Assembly (NCBI RefSeq): GCF_020524485.1
Contig: NZ_JAIVLF010000007.1
Coordinates: forward strand, 1 to 64,000
DNA: 64,000 nt
Direction: 5' to 3'
Origin: Novosphingobium profundi
GTDB taxonomy: Bacteria; Pseudomonadota; Alphaproteobacteria; Sphingomonadales; Sphingomonadaceae
This document shows positions 1-8,065 of the stretch, in pieces. The notes under the pieces were generated by a model, which was given only the letters and a program-made list of their open reading frames with translations, searched no databases and was not told where the DNA came from. The first letter of the stretch is position 1. The number at the start of each line of letters is the position of its first letter. The position numbers were made by a program, and so were the translations under genes.

Positions 1-356
1 CGGGGAACAAGCTGTCCGTCTATCGTGGCGACCACCCCAAAGCGCCGTGTTTGGCGGCGTGCTTCGCTGCGGTGAGAGGCCCTCTAAGTGACACCTCCGA
101 TTCGGTCAAACCCTTTTTTCAAAAAAGTTTCATCAAATCATGCCAGACCGGTTTGTTCCGGCCTGAGGCTTATGTGGGGTTCCTGCCGGGCCAGTTCAAG
201 GGCGACCCGTGCACCCTGGCTAGAGGCTATCCTGTCCCGTTCCGGGTGCCTCGCCTCGGATGGTTTGTTTACCTGCCCGCCTTAGCCTAGGGTTTCGAGT
301 TCGAGATCCAGCCCCGAAACAGAGGGGGTGGACACCAATGGGAATACGCGCGCCTG
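1..356. other. Left-edge stretch without an assignable gene
   Basis: No convincing coding region is seen here. One forward frame stays open from the window edge to about base 290, but its residues (Cys/Pro/Arg-rich, with an AT-rich Phe/Lys patch) do not look like a conserved protein. It could at most be the tail of a gene that starts outside the window. An A/T-rich patch near bases 105-140 contrasts with the high GC around it and may hold the promoter of the polysaccharide genes that follow. I cannot name a specific promoter. Confidence 0.35.
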
Positions 357-1358
357 ATGTCCTCCTGCCCACCTCCTGCCATCAGCGTGGCGATGAGCGT
401 CTACAATGGGGAACGCTACCTGGCGCAGGCTATAGAGAGCGTGCTCGCCCAGACCTTTACCGATTTCGAGTTCCTCATCCTCGACGATGGTTCGACGGAC
501 GGTTCGCGGGCGATCCTGGAGCGCTACGCGAAAAGCGATGCGCGTATTCGCCTGACCTTGCGTGAAAACAGGGGCCTTATCGTCAGCCTCAACGAGCTTG
601 TCGTCCTGGCTCAGGCCCCCATCATTGCGCGCATGGATGCCGATGACATCTGCCGGTCGGATCGCTTTGCCCTCCAATATGCCTTTCTGAATGCCCACCC
701 CGAGTACGGCGTGGTGGGCAGCTGGAGCGCGGACATCGACGGCGAAGGCCGTCCGCTCCCCCCGATCGGCGCGGATCACCCCTGCACGCACGACGAGATG
801 CTGGCGGCCATTGCCCGGGGCGGCCAGCTCATCTGCCACCCCTCGGCGATGATGCGCCGTTCGATTGTCGTAGACGCGGGCGGGTACCACGCGGCCTTCC
901 GGCATTGCGAGGACCTGGACCTGTGGCTGCGCCTTGCCAGCCTCACCCGCCTTGGCAACATTCCCGAGAGACTGCTCCAATACCGGCGCTATCCCGAACA
1001 GGTCTCCTCGCGCCATGCGACCGAACAGCAGATCGGCAGCGCGGTTGCCCGCCTCGCCTATGCCGAGCGCGCCGCCGGACGGAGCGACCCCACGGCCGAT
1101 CTTGAGCGCCTGCCGCCGCTCGATGCCTTCGACGATCTTTTCGGGCGCGAAGGCGTGACGCGCGCGCTGCGCGGGCAGATCGCCCTGCACCTTGTCTATT
1201 CGCGCGAGGCCATGGGCGGAGATGGCTTTGCCCTGCTTTTGCAGCACATCGAGGATGGCGGTGAAACGCAGGGCCTGTGGCGGACGGTCGTGCGGCTCGT
1301 GCGCTTCAGCCTCCCCGGCCGTGCGCTGCGCCTTGCCAGGGCCCTCCTCGCGCGATGA
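357..1358 (+). CDS. Glycosyltransferase family 2
   Basis: This 333-residue protein is an inverting GT-A glycosyltransferase that should move a sugar from a nucleotide donor onto a growing surface polysaccharide at the cytoplasmic face of the inner membrane. The N-terminus carries the family signature (ISVAMSVYNGERYL, about residues 9-22), the nucleotide-binding DDGSTDGS at about 43-50, and the metal-binding DxD (RMDADD) at about 91-96. No membrane segment is evident. The ATG at 357 is taken because the GT2 fold begins only a few residues later and no in-frame start lies just upstream; its ribosome site is weak. The stop overlaps the flippase start as ATGA, so the two genes are translationally coupled. 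Donor and acceptor sugars cannot be read from sequence. Confidence 0.88.
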   Translation: MSSCPPPAISVAMSVYNGERYLAQAIESVLAQTFTDFEFLILDDGSTDGSRAILERYAKSDARIRLTLRENRGLIVSLNELVVLAQAPIIARMDADDICRSDRFALQYAFLNAHPEYGVVGSWSADIDGEGRPLPPIGADHPCTHDEMLAAIARGGQLICHPSAMMRRSIVVDAGGYHAAFRHCEDLDLWLRLASLTRLGNIPERLLQYRRYPEQVSSRHATEQQIGSAVARLAYAERAAGRSDPTADLERLPPLDAFDDLFGREGVTRALRGQIALHLVYSREAMGGDGFALLLQHIEDGGETQGLWRTVVRLVRFSLPGRALRLARALLAR

Positions 1359-2815
1359 GTGTGCGCGGAGCCGCCCTGTGGTCGATGGGCGCACAATACG
1401 CGACCTTCACCGTCCAGTTTGCCGCGAGCGTCATCATCTCGCGCTTCTTCCTCCTGCCCGCCGACGTCGGCCTCTTCTCCATCGCGCTCGCCGCGGCGAT
1501 GCTCGTCTCGATCTTCCAGGACCTGGGCATCACGCGCTTCATTTCGGGCCAGCCGCAGATGGAGCCCGGCGCCGTGCCGTTCTATGCAGGTGTCGCGGTG
1601 ACGATTGGCTGGTCGGTCGCGCTTGTCGTCGCGCTGGCCGCGTCGCTCGTCGCGCACCTTTACGCAGAGCCCGCCCTCGCCCCGCTGTTGTGGCTGATCG
1701 CGGCTTCCTATCTCGTGACGCCTTACGCCACGGTCCCTGCCGCCCTGCTGGTACGCGCGATGGATTTTCGCGCGCTGTTCAAGGTCAATGCCGGAAGTGC
1801 GCTGGCCGGGAACGGCACCGCGGTCGCGCTTGCGGCGATGGGCTTTGGAGCCGGGTCCCTCGCCTGGGGCGTCCTGGCCACCGCGCTCGTGCGCGCCGCG
1901 CTTGCCAACTGGCAGCGCCCGGTGCGCCCCCGCCTGCCCCGCGTGCTCGCCTCGGTCCGGCCAATGCTCGGCTTCAGTTCGATGTCCTTCGTCCTGAGCG
2001 CGAGCGCGGCCATCGGGCAGCGCTCGCAAGACCTCATCGTCGGACGCCTGCTTGGCCTTGCCGCGACCGGCCTGTTTTCGCGCGCGAGTGCCCTTGCCGG
2101 ACAGCTCACCACGCTGCTGACGGGCGCCATTGGCACCGTCTTCTATGCCGCCTTTGCCCGTAAGCGCGACGCGGGCGAACCGCTGGCCGAGCCCTATCTG
2201 CACCTTGTCGCCTGCTATACCGCACTCAACTGGGCCGCGATGCTGGGCCTGGCGCTCGCCGCCGAGCCGCTGGTCATGCTGCTCTATGGCCCCAACTGGA
2301 TGGGCTCGGCCTCGCTGCTGCGCTGGACCGCGCTGGGCGAGATCTTCTTCGTGGCCGTCCCCCTGCAGATGGATGTCCCGCTCCTGCTGGGCCAGATCCG
2401 GCGCCTCGTCTGGGTGAACCTGCTCGATACTGTCGCCGCCGTCGCGATCCTGACCGCTGGCGCCTGGATCAGCCTCGAGGCCGCGGGCCTGAGCCGCATC
2501 GCTTATGGCTTTGTGTGGTGGGCGATCTACGCCAGCTATCTTGCGCGCCTCATGGCCTTTCCCTTCACCGCGCTCCTGCGCGTGTACCTGCGCAGCGGCG
2601 CCTGCGCGCTCGCGGCGGGCCTCCCGCTTCTGCTCGCGCGGTGGAGCGGACACGGCGGGGCCGAGATGCCCTTCCTGCAACTTCTCGTCCTTTCGGGACT
2701 GGGCGTCGGGCTCTGGCTCATCGCCCTTGCCCTCACCCGCCACCCAGCCTGGAGCGAAGTGCGCGCGATGCTCACCGCCCTCGCCTCGCCGCTGCGCGCG
2801 CGGCTCGGCCGCTGA
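1355..2815 (+). CDS. Wzx-like polysaccharide flippase (MOP superfamily)
   Basis: The 486-residue product is almost entirely hydrophobic, with some 12-14 membrane segments, and begins with the RGAALWSMGAQYA-type helix seen in lipopolysaccharide/exopolysaccharide translocases. Such proteins flip lipid-linked oligosaccharides across the inner membrane. The reading frame stays open further upstream, but the ATG at 1355 overlaps the stop of the preceding glycosyltransferase (ATGA) and starts exactly at the conserved first helix, so it is preferred. The gene lies between two glycosyltransferases, which supports a role in exporting a short repeat unit. No polymerase or ligase is visible inside the window, so the rest of the pathway is elsewhere. 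Confidence 0.87.
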   Translation: MSVRGAALWSMGAQYATFTVQFAASVIISRFFLLPADVGLFSIALAAAMLVSIFQDLGITRFISGQPQMEPGAVPFYAGVAVTIGWSVALVVALAASLVAHLYAEPALAPLLWLIAASYLVTPYATVPAALLVRAMDFRALFKVNAGSALAGNGTAVALAAMGFGAGSLAWGVLATALVRAALANWQRPVRPRLPRVLASVRPMLGFSSMSFVLSASAAIGQRSQDLIVGRLLGLAATGLFSRASALAGQLTTLLTGAIGTVFYAAFARKRDAGEPLAEPYLHLVACYTALNWAAMLGLALAAEPLVMLLYGPNWMGSASLLRWTALGEIFFVAVPLQMDVPLLLGQIRRLVWVNLLDTVAAVAILTAGAWISLEAAGLSRIAYGFVWWAIYASYLARLMAFPFTALLRVYLRSGACALAAGLPLLLARWSGHGGAEMPFLQLLVLSGLGVGLWLIALALTRHPAWSEVRAMLTALASPLRARLGR

Positions 2816-2827
2816 GGAGACCGCCCC

Positions 2828-3691
2828 ATGCGCATGGCCTACCTCGTCCTCGCTCACGACAACGCCGCGCAATTGCGCCTACTCATCGAACGCCTGCTCG
2901 TGTCTGGAAACGAGGACATCGCGATCATCCACGCCGACCGCGCCTCGCTGCTCTGGCCCGAGCTGGAAGGCGAGCTTCCCGGACCTTCAGGGCGCGTCCA
3001 TCTCATCCCCGATCCGGTGACCGTGCGCTGGGGGCACTGGAGCCAGGTTGCCGCCGTTACCAAGCTGGTATGCGAGGGCTTGCGCCTTGGCTGCGATGCA
3101 GCGCACCTCATCAGCGGGGCCGACTGGCCGCTTCTGCCCCGCGCCGATCTGGCGCAGGAAATGGCGAAGGGTCTGTGCCATATCGAGGTGCGCCCTGGGC
3201 ACCTCGAAGAGCGCATGCAGACCTACCGCTTCGACACGCGCTATCTGCGGCTCGATCCGCAGGAGGACGCGCGCGCCTACGCGCTGACTTGGCAGCTGCG
3301 CCGCCTGGCCCGCTGGGGGGATACCGCAAGACGCCTCTTGCACCTCGATCGGGCGCGCCCCTTCGGCCCATGGTCCTATGGCGCGACCTGGTGGTCGCTA
3401 CCCGCCGATGCCCTGCAGACCCTGGGCGAGATCCTGCCCTGCACGCTGGCCTCCGGGCGCCTCAACGGAACCGTGTGCAGCGATGAACATGTCATTCCCA
3501 CCATCATCGGTACGCACTTCCCCGGCCGGCTCGCCCCCAACCGCCGCTTCGTCGACTTTCCCGAAGGCGCCTCCAGCCCGCGTACGCTGAGCCGCGCCGA
3601 CACGCCTGCCCTGGAGGCCAGCGGCGCCTTCTTCGCGCGCAAGTTCGACATGGGCCTCGATTCCTTCTTTCTCGACCTGCCCCGCACCTGA
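2828..3691 (+). CDS. Core-2/I-branching-type beta-1,6-N-acetylglucosaminyltransferase-like protein
   Basis: The 287-residue protein resembles the GT14 (Branch) family: an N-terminal MAYLVLAHDN strand, a central LISGADWPL segment (around residue 96) and a C-terminal SDEHVIPT block (about 219-226), all family hallmarks. In eukaryotes the family adds branching GlcNAc; bacterial members sit in polysaccharide clusters and their acceptors are mostly unknown. The ATG at 2828 follows a GAGGAGA ribosome site; another ATG lies two codons downstream. It follows the flippase by 12 bases and completes a three-gene transcription unit (glycosyltransferase, flippase, branching enzyme). The linkage formed is inferred from the family only. 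Confidence 0.8.
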   Translation: MRMAYLVLAHDNAAQLRLLIERLLVSGNEDIAIIHADRASLLWPELEGELPGPSGRVHLIPDPVTVRWGHWSQVAAVTKLVCEGLRLGCDAAHLISGADWPLLPRADLAQEMAKGLCHIEVRPGHLEERMQTYRFDTRYLRLDPQEDARAYALTWQLRRLARWGDTARRLLHLDRARPFGPWSYGATWWSLPADALQTLGEILPCTLASGRLNGTVCSDEHVIPTIIGTHFPGRLAPNRRFVDFPEGASSPRTLSRADTPALEASGAFFARKFDMGLDSFFLDLPRT

Positions 3692-3751
3692 TACGCCCTG
3701 CCGTTCCTGCAAAGGGATGCAATTTGCGCGCAAGGCCCCTAGATAGCGCCC

Positions 3752-5572
3752 ATGCCACCTGACAGCGCTGCTCCCAATTCCGATGCCAACCACGACGGCT
3801 GGCGCACCCTCCTGCGGTTCCTGCCCTATCTGTGGCCGCGGGAAAACAAGGGCTTGCGCGTACGCATCGTCATTGCCTGCGTGTTCATCCTGGCCTCCAC
3901 CGGCACGCAGCTGCTGCTGCCCTACCTCCTGCGCTGGGCGGTCGATGCCATGGGCGCCACCGGCCCCAAGCTGATCCAGCTCGCGATGTGGACGGTGCTG
4001 GGCTATGCGGCCGGACGCCTGCTCCAGACCAGCTTCGACAACTTGCGCAACATCGTCTTCGAGCGGGTCGGGCAGGACGCGACGCGCGCGCTCGCCGAGA
4101 ACGTCTTTGGCCAGCTGCACCGCCTCTCGCTGCGCTTCCACCTCTCACGCCGCACCGGCGAGATCACCAAGACCATCGAGCGCGGCACCAAGAGCATCGA
4201 CACGATGCTCTACTTCATGCTCTTCAACATCGCGCCGACCGTGCTCCAGCTCGCGATCGTCGCGGTCATCTTCTACGTCAATTTCGGCCCCGGCCTTGTC
4301 GCCGCGACCGCGACCGCCATCGTCGCCTACATCTGGGTGACGCGCACGATCACCGAGTGGCGCACCAAGCTGCGCCAGCAGATGAACCGGCTCGACGGAC
4401 AGGCGCTCGACCGCGCGGTGGATTCGCTCCTCAACTACGAGACCGTGAAGTACTTCGGCGCGGAAGCGCGCGAGCAGGAGCGCTATGCCTCGGCCACCCG
4501 CGCCTATGCGGAAGCGGCGGTGAAGAGCGAGAATTCGCTCGGCTTCCTCAACATCGCGCAGGCCGTGGTGACCAATCTCCTGATGGCGGGCGCGCTCGCC
4601 TGGACCGTCTGGGGCTGGTACCGGGGCGAATACACGGCGGGTCAGCTGGTCTTCGTCCAGACCTACCTCACCCAGCTGTTCCGCCCGCTCGACATGCTCG
4701 GCATGGTCTACCGCACCATCCGCCAGGGCCTGATCGACATGGCCGAGATGTTCCGGCTGATCGACACCCAGGTCGAAGTGCCCGACCGCCCGAGCGCCCC
4801 CGCGCTCGCGATCGGCGAGCCCAGCGTCACCTTCGAGAATGTCGTCTTCGGCTACGAGCCCGACCGCACGATCCTGAAAGGACTCTCCTTCCACGTCCCC
4901 GCGGGACACAACGTCGCGCTGGTCGGACCTTCCGGCGCGGGCAAGTCGACCATCGCGCGCCTGCTCTTCCGCTTCTACGATCCGCTCGAAGGGCGCATCC
5001 TGATCGACGGGCAGGACATCCGCGAGGTGACCCAGGCGAGCCTGCGCGCCGCCATCGGCATCGTCCCGCAGGATTCGGTGCTGTTCAACGACACCATCGG
5101 CTACAACATCGCCTATGGCCGCGATGGTGCGGGCATCGCGGACGTGGAGGCCGCCGCGCGCGGCGCCGCTCTGATGCCGCTGATCGAGCGCCTCCCGCAG
5201 CGCTTCGACACCGAAGTGGGCGAGCGCGGGCTCAAGCTTTCAGGGGGCGAAAAGCAGCGGGTCGCGATAGCCCGCACGCTGGTCAAGAACCCGCCGATCC
5301 TGATGCTGGATGAGGCGACCAGCGCGCTCGACACGCGCACCGAGAAGGACATTCTGGGCACGCTCCAGCGCGTCTCGCGCGACCGCACCACGCTCTCCAT
5401 CGCGCACCGTCTCTCGACCATCGCGGGCTCGGACCGCATCCTCGTCCTCAACGAGGGGCGGCTTGTCGAGAGCGCCAGCCACGGCGAGCTCCTCGCCCAG
5501 CGCGGGCTCTATGCCGAAATGTGGGCGCGCCAGGCCAGCGAAGCCGAGGACCTCGACGAAGCCGCCGAGTAG
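3752..5572 (+). CDS. atm1: Atm1-family ABC exporter (fused permease-ATPase)
   Basis: This 606-residue half-transporter has an N-terminal six-helix membrane domain (about residues 25-320) and a C-terminal ATPase. The ATPase shows Walker A GPSGAGKST (about 392-400), signature LSGGEKQ (about 497), Walker B ILMLDEAT and the H-loop AHRLST. Sequence and length match the Atm1/ABCB7 group, and the segments NIVFERVGQDATR and LNYETVKYFGAE are as I recall them from the Atm1 of Novosphingobium aromaticivorans. Family members export glutathione conjugates or glutathione-bound metals and sulfur species and form homodimers in the inner membrane. The gene is 60 bases after the polysaccharide genes, so it may be separately transcribed. 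A 14-base direct repeat straddles its stop codon (5567-5594). Confidence 0.92.
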   Translation: MPPDSAAPNSDANHDGWRTLLRFLPYLWPRENKGLRVRIVIACVFILASTGTQLLLPYLLRWAVDAMGATGPKLIQLAMWTVLGYAAGRLLQTSFDNLRNIVFERVGQDATRALAENVFGQLHRLSLRFHLSRRTGEITKTIERGTKSIDTMLYFMLFNIAPTVLQLAIVAVIFYVNFGPGLVAATATAIVAYIWVTRTITEWRTKLRQQMNRLDGQALDRAVDSLLNYETVKYFGAEAREQERYASATRAYAEAAVKSENSLGFLNIAQAVVTNLLMAGALAWTVWGWYRGEYTAGQLVFVQTYLTQLFRPLDMLGMVYRTIRQGLIDMAEMFRLIDTQVEVPDRPSAPALAIGEPSVTFENVVFGYEPDRTILKGLSFHVPAGHNVALVGPSGAGKSTIARLLFRFYDPLEGRILIDGQDIREVTQASLRAAIGIVPQDSVLFNDTIGYNIAYGRDGAGIADVEAAARGAALMPLIERLPQRFDTEVGERGLKLSGGEKQRVAIARTLVKNPPILMLDEATSALDTRTEKDILGTLQRVSRDRTTLSIAHRLSTIAGSDRILVLNEGRLVESASHGELLAQRGLYAEMWARQASEAEDLDEAAE

Positions 5573-5600
5573 GGGCCGCTGAGTAGGGGCCGCCAAGTAA

Positions 5601-5636
5601 GGCCCGGCTTTCGCCCACGACAGGGGCGTCCGGGCC
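5601..5636 (+). terminator. Strong GC hairpin after the Atm1 gene
   Basis: Bases 5601-5607 pair with 5630-5636 (GGCCCGG/CCGGGCC), and inside this stem 5612-5616 pairs with 5624-5628 (CGCCC/GGGCG). It starts 28 bases past the stop codon. There is no clear U-run after it, so it may act as a weak or factor-assisted terminator or as a 3'-end stabiliser. Confidence 0.4.
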
Positions 5637-5760
5637 ACCCGCGCAAGCGCCTCGAAAAGGGGGCGAATCCTCTGCCTGCCGCGCCCATCGGGGGATCCGC
5701 CGCAGGCCGCAGCGCCCCCGCGCGTGCTGCGCCTGCGAGATCACAAGGCTTGCCATTGAG

Positions 5761-5840
5761 CTTGCGAATCGGCAAAAGCGGCGCATTCGCAAGGACCCGG
5801 TGCAATTCCGGGTGGCTATCCCGGCCGCCGATCCGCCGGG
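5761..5840 (+). ncRNA. Candidate structured leader (riboswitch-like) of the SulP gene
   Basis: Three perfect hairpins follow one another in the 355-base gap before the SulP transporter. They are 5761-5769 with 5785-5793 (9 bp), 5795-5800 with 5808-5813 (6 bp, 7-base loop), and 5820-5825 with 5835-5840 (6 bp, 9-base loop). The last ends 87 bases before the start codon. A conserved RNA (the sul1 motif) has been described upstream of sulfate-transporter genes in Alphaproteobacteria. The gene context fits, but I cannot confirm the match to its consensus from memory. The remainder of the gap (5637-5760 and 5841-5927) shows nothing I can name. Confidence 0.5.
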
Positions 5841-5927
5841 CAACATCACACACATGCTTTTGAAGAACCCCGGATTTTTGAATTGAAACCCGGCGCTCCC
5901 ATGTGCCTGATGCGGAAAATTACCTAA

Positions 5928-7412
5928 ATGAGCAGCTTTCTCGCCCACTACCGTCAGGGATGGCGGTCGAACATTCGCGCCGACGTGCTTTCGGGCCTCG
6001 TCGTCGGCTTGGCCCTGATCCCCGAAGCCATCGGCTTCTCGATCATCGCCGGGGTCGATCCCGCGGTCGGCCTCTGGGCCTCGGTCGCCATCGCGATCAT
6101 CATTTCCTTCACCGGCGGACGCCCCGCCATGGTCTCGGCCGCGACCGCCTCGGTGGCGGTGCTGGTCGGCCCGCTCGTGCGCGAGCACGGCGTCGACTAC
6201 CTCTTCGCGGCGACCATCCTGATGGGCGTGTTCCAGATCATCGCAGGTATCCTGCGGCTGAACCTCGCCATGCAGTTCGTCTCGCGCTCGGTCATCACCG
6301 GCTTCGTCAACGCGCTCGCCATCCTGATCTTCATGGCCCAGCTGCCCGAGCTGACCGGCGTCACCTGGCACACCTACGCCATGATCGCGGGCGGCCTTGC
6401 GATCATCTACCTGCTGCCGCGCCTGACGACGGCCGTCCCCTCGCCGCTCATCGCCATCGCGGTCCTCACCGCGATCTCGCTGACTTTCGACACCCCGGTC
6501 CACACCGTGGGCGAGATGGGCGAGCTGCCCAAGGGCCTGCCCTCCTTCGCCTTCCCGCAGGTCCCGCTGACCTTCGAGACGCTGCAGATCATCACCCCCA
6601 CCGCGCTCGCGATGGCGGCGGTCGGCCTGCTCGAAACGCTGCTCACCGCGCAGATCGTCGATGACATGACCGGCACCGATTCCTACAAGCGCATCGAGTG
6701 CCGCGGCCAGGGCATCGCCAACATCATCGCCGCCCTGTTCGGCGGCATGGGCGGCTGCGCGATGATCGGCCAGTCGGTCATCAACGTGACCTCGGGTGGC
6801 CGGGGACGCCTTTCGACACTGACGGCGGGTATCTTCCTGTTCATCCTCCTCGCCGCGCTCGGCCCCTGGGTCGGCCAGGTGCCGATGCCCAGCCTCGTTG
6901 CGGTGATGATCATGGTCTCGATCGGCACGTTCTCCTGGAACTCGATCCCCAACCTGCGCCGTCACCCCTGGCAGAGCTCGGTGGTCATGGTCGCGACCGT
7001 CGTCACCGTGGTCGCCACCAGCGACCTGTCGAAGGGCGTGATCGTGGGCGTGCTCCTCTCCGGCGTATTCTTCGCCCAGAAGGTCCAGCGCCTCTTCACG
7101 CTGGAGCGCACGGTCGAGGGCGACACCGCCACCTACCGCGTCGCAGGCCAGATCTTCTTCGCCTCGGTCCACCGCTTCATCGAGCAGATGGATGCGGCGA
7201 GCGAGACGGCCCCCAAGGTGGTCATCGACATGGAAAAGGCGCACCTGTGGGACATTTCCTCGGTCGAGGCGCTCGACAAGGTCGTTGCCGAACTGGCCAA
7301 GGGCGGCGCGGACGTGCGTGTCGTTGGCTACAACCGGGCGAGCGCGGACATCGTCGACAAGTTCGCCGCGCACGACAAGACCGGCTTCGAGCTGGGCACC
7401 GTGCCGCACTGA
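5928..7412 (+). CDS. SulP-family inorganic anion transporter with STAS domain
   Basis: The 494-residue protein has the SulP layout. About a dozen membrane helices span residues 15-375, including the early ALIPEAIGFSIIAGVDPAVG segment near residue 30, and a C-terminal STAS domain covers about 385-490. SulP proteins move sulfate, bicarbonate or related anions across the inner membrane. Sulfate is a reasonable substrate because this window also carries a sulfate-reduction operon, but bicarbonate cannot be excluded. Translation starts at the ATG at 5928 without a strong ribosome site, which would fit control by the folded leader upstream. A nested inverted repeat begins just after the stop codon. 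Confidence 0.85.
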   Translation: MSSFLAHYRQGWRSNIRADVLSGLVVGLALIPEAIGFSIIAGVDPAVGLWASVAIAIIISFTGGRPAMVSAATASVAVLVGPLVREHGVDYLFAATILMGVFQIIAGILRLNLAMQFVSRSVITGFVNALAILIFMAQLPELTGVTWHTYAMIAGGLAIIYLLPRLTTAVPSPLIAIAVLTAISLTFDTPVHTVGEMGELPKGLPSFAFPQVPLTFETLQIITPTALAMAAVGLLETLLTAQIVDDMTGTDSYKRIECRGQGIANIIAALFGGMGGCAMIGQSVINVTSGGRGRLSTLTAGIFLFILLAALGPWVGQVPMPSLVAVMIMVSIGTFSWNSIPNLRRHPWQSSVVMVATVVTVVATSDLSKGVIVGVLLSGVFFAQKVQRLFTLERTVEGDTATYRVAGQIFFASVHRFIEQMDAASETAPKVVIDMEKAHLWDISSVEALDKVVAELAKGGADVRVVGYNRASADIVDKFAAHDKTGFELGTVPH

Positions 7413-7418
7413 TTGTTT

Positions 7419-7491
7419 CTCCGGGAACCGGGTAGCTGTTCAAGGGTTGGCAATAAACGAACCCTTGACTGCCCCGCCCGAGTTCCCGGAG
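7419..7491 (+). promoter_or_regulatory. Nested inverted repeat between SulP and a short ORF
   Basis: Bases 7419-7428 are perfectly complementary to 7482-7491 (CTCCGGGAAC/GTTCCCGGAG). Immediately inside, 7429-7432 can pair with 7477-7480, and a further perfect 8-bp stem (7441-7448 with 7460-7467, 11-base loop) caps the structure. The outer right arm contains CGGAG, the only ribosome-site-like sequence before the short ORF starting at 7499. Folding would therefore hide that site. It could equally be a 3'-end structure of the SulP transcript; there is no U-run. Confidence 0.45.
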
Positions 7492-7498
7492 TCCCCCG

Positions 7499-7609
7499 TT
7501 GAAACGTTCCCTGCGCCACCTGCCCGACCTGACGACCACCCTCCTCTACGCCGCCGCGCTGGCTCCTGCCGCCGCCGTTTTGCTGGTGGTCAGTCCTTTC
7601 CAGGTCTGA
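7499..7609 (+). CDS. Possible 36-residue single-span membrane peptide
   Basis: A TTG-initiated reading frame of 36 codons lies between the nested repeat and the terminator. Its first half is basic (LKRSLRHL), and its second half is a hydrophobic stretch (LLYAAALAPAAAVLLVV) that would span a membrane once. CGGAG precedes the TTG by seven bases. The frame is closed only 31 bases upstream of the TTG, so no longer version exists. It ends 14 bases before a perfect 22-bp terminator, as expected for a real last gene. No family is recognised, and chance is a fair alternative at this length. Confidence 0.3.
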   Translation: MKRSLRHLPDLTTTLLYAAALAPAAAVLLVVSPFQV

Positions 7610-7623
7610 CCAAGACGCATCCG

Positions 7624-7673
7624 GACACGAAAAAGGGCGAGACGGCCCAGACCGTCTCGCCCTTTTTCGTGTC
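7624..7673. terminator. Bidirectional intrinsic terminator
   Basis: A perfect 22-bp stem (7624-7645 with 7652-7673, 6-base loop) carries an A-run in one arm and a T-run in the other, so it can end transcription on both strands. It sits between the forward SulP unit and the reverse DUF1737 gene. Confidence 0.85.
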
Positions 7674-7688
7674 TGCAGACCATGCAGG

Positions 7689-7895
7689 TCACATGACCAC
7701 GTCGGCCTCATGCCAGATCACCGCCTGCGCCGCCTTCATACAGTTCTCGGCCGTGTCCCAGCTGATCGATGGCGAACCGTAGAGCCGCCAGCCCTGCTCC
7801 AGAGCCTCGGAAATCCGCTCACAGAAGGCGCGGTCGTCCTTGCCGGTGAGGAGGCGATAGATCGGGCGGTCTTCGGGCGTCTCGTATTGCGACAT
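7689..7895 (-). CDS. DUF1737 domain small protein
   Basis: The 68-residue protein shows the DUF1737 pattern: YRLLTGKDD near residue 13, an acidic/aromatic core with FCERISEALEQGW, then YGSPSISW. The family consists of small single-domain proteins of unknown function that are common in Proteobacteria. No signal peptide or membrane helix is present, so it is probably cytoplasmic. It is transcribed alone toward the terminator at 7624-7673. The ATG at 7895 is the only in-frame start compatible with the conserved N-terminus. Confidence 0.75.
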   Translation of the reverse strand: MSQYETPEDRPIYRLLTGKDDRAFCERISEALEQGWRLYGSPSISWDTAENCMKAAQAVIWHEADVVM

Positions 7896-8065
7896 GGGCG
7901 CGGCATCCTTCTTTAAATGGCGTTTACCCGATGCCTAGCCACTCCAGAGGCGCAGGCAAGCCCTGCCCGCAAGAATCGCGCGCGGCACGGGTCCCAACGC
8001 CGGATTACGGAAAAGCACCCGAAGCATTCCGTTTGGCAAAAGGCGCAGGGCATCAGGTAGAATGG

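Noticed and set aside
3..290. Possible tail of an upstream coding gene at the left edge
   Set aside because: The open frame has no recognisable motif, and bases 105-140 are AT-rich as in an intergenic region; not called as a gene.
1196..2872. A 558-codon minus-strand frame
   Set aside because: It is a shadow of the flippase; its composition is Arg/Gly/Asp/Glu-rich with no fold, while the plus strand encodes clean membrane helices.
5791..5840. Resemblance to a cobalamin riboswitch (GGTGCAATTCCGG box)
   Set aside because: Only one short box resembles the B12 element; the other conserved cobalamin-riboswitch blocks are absent and the gene downstream is an anion transporter.
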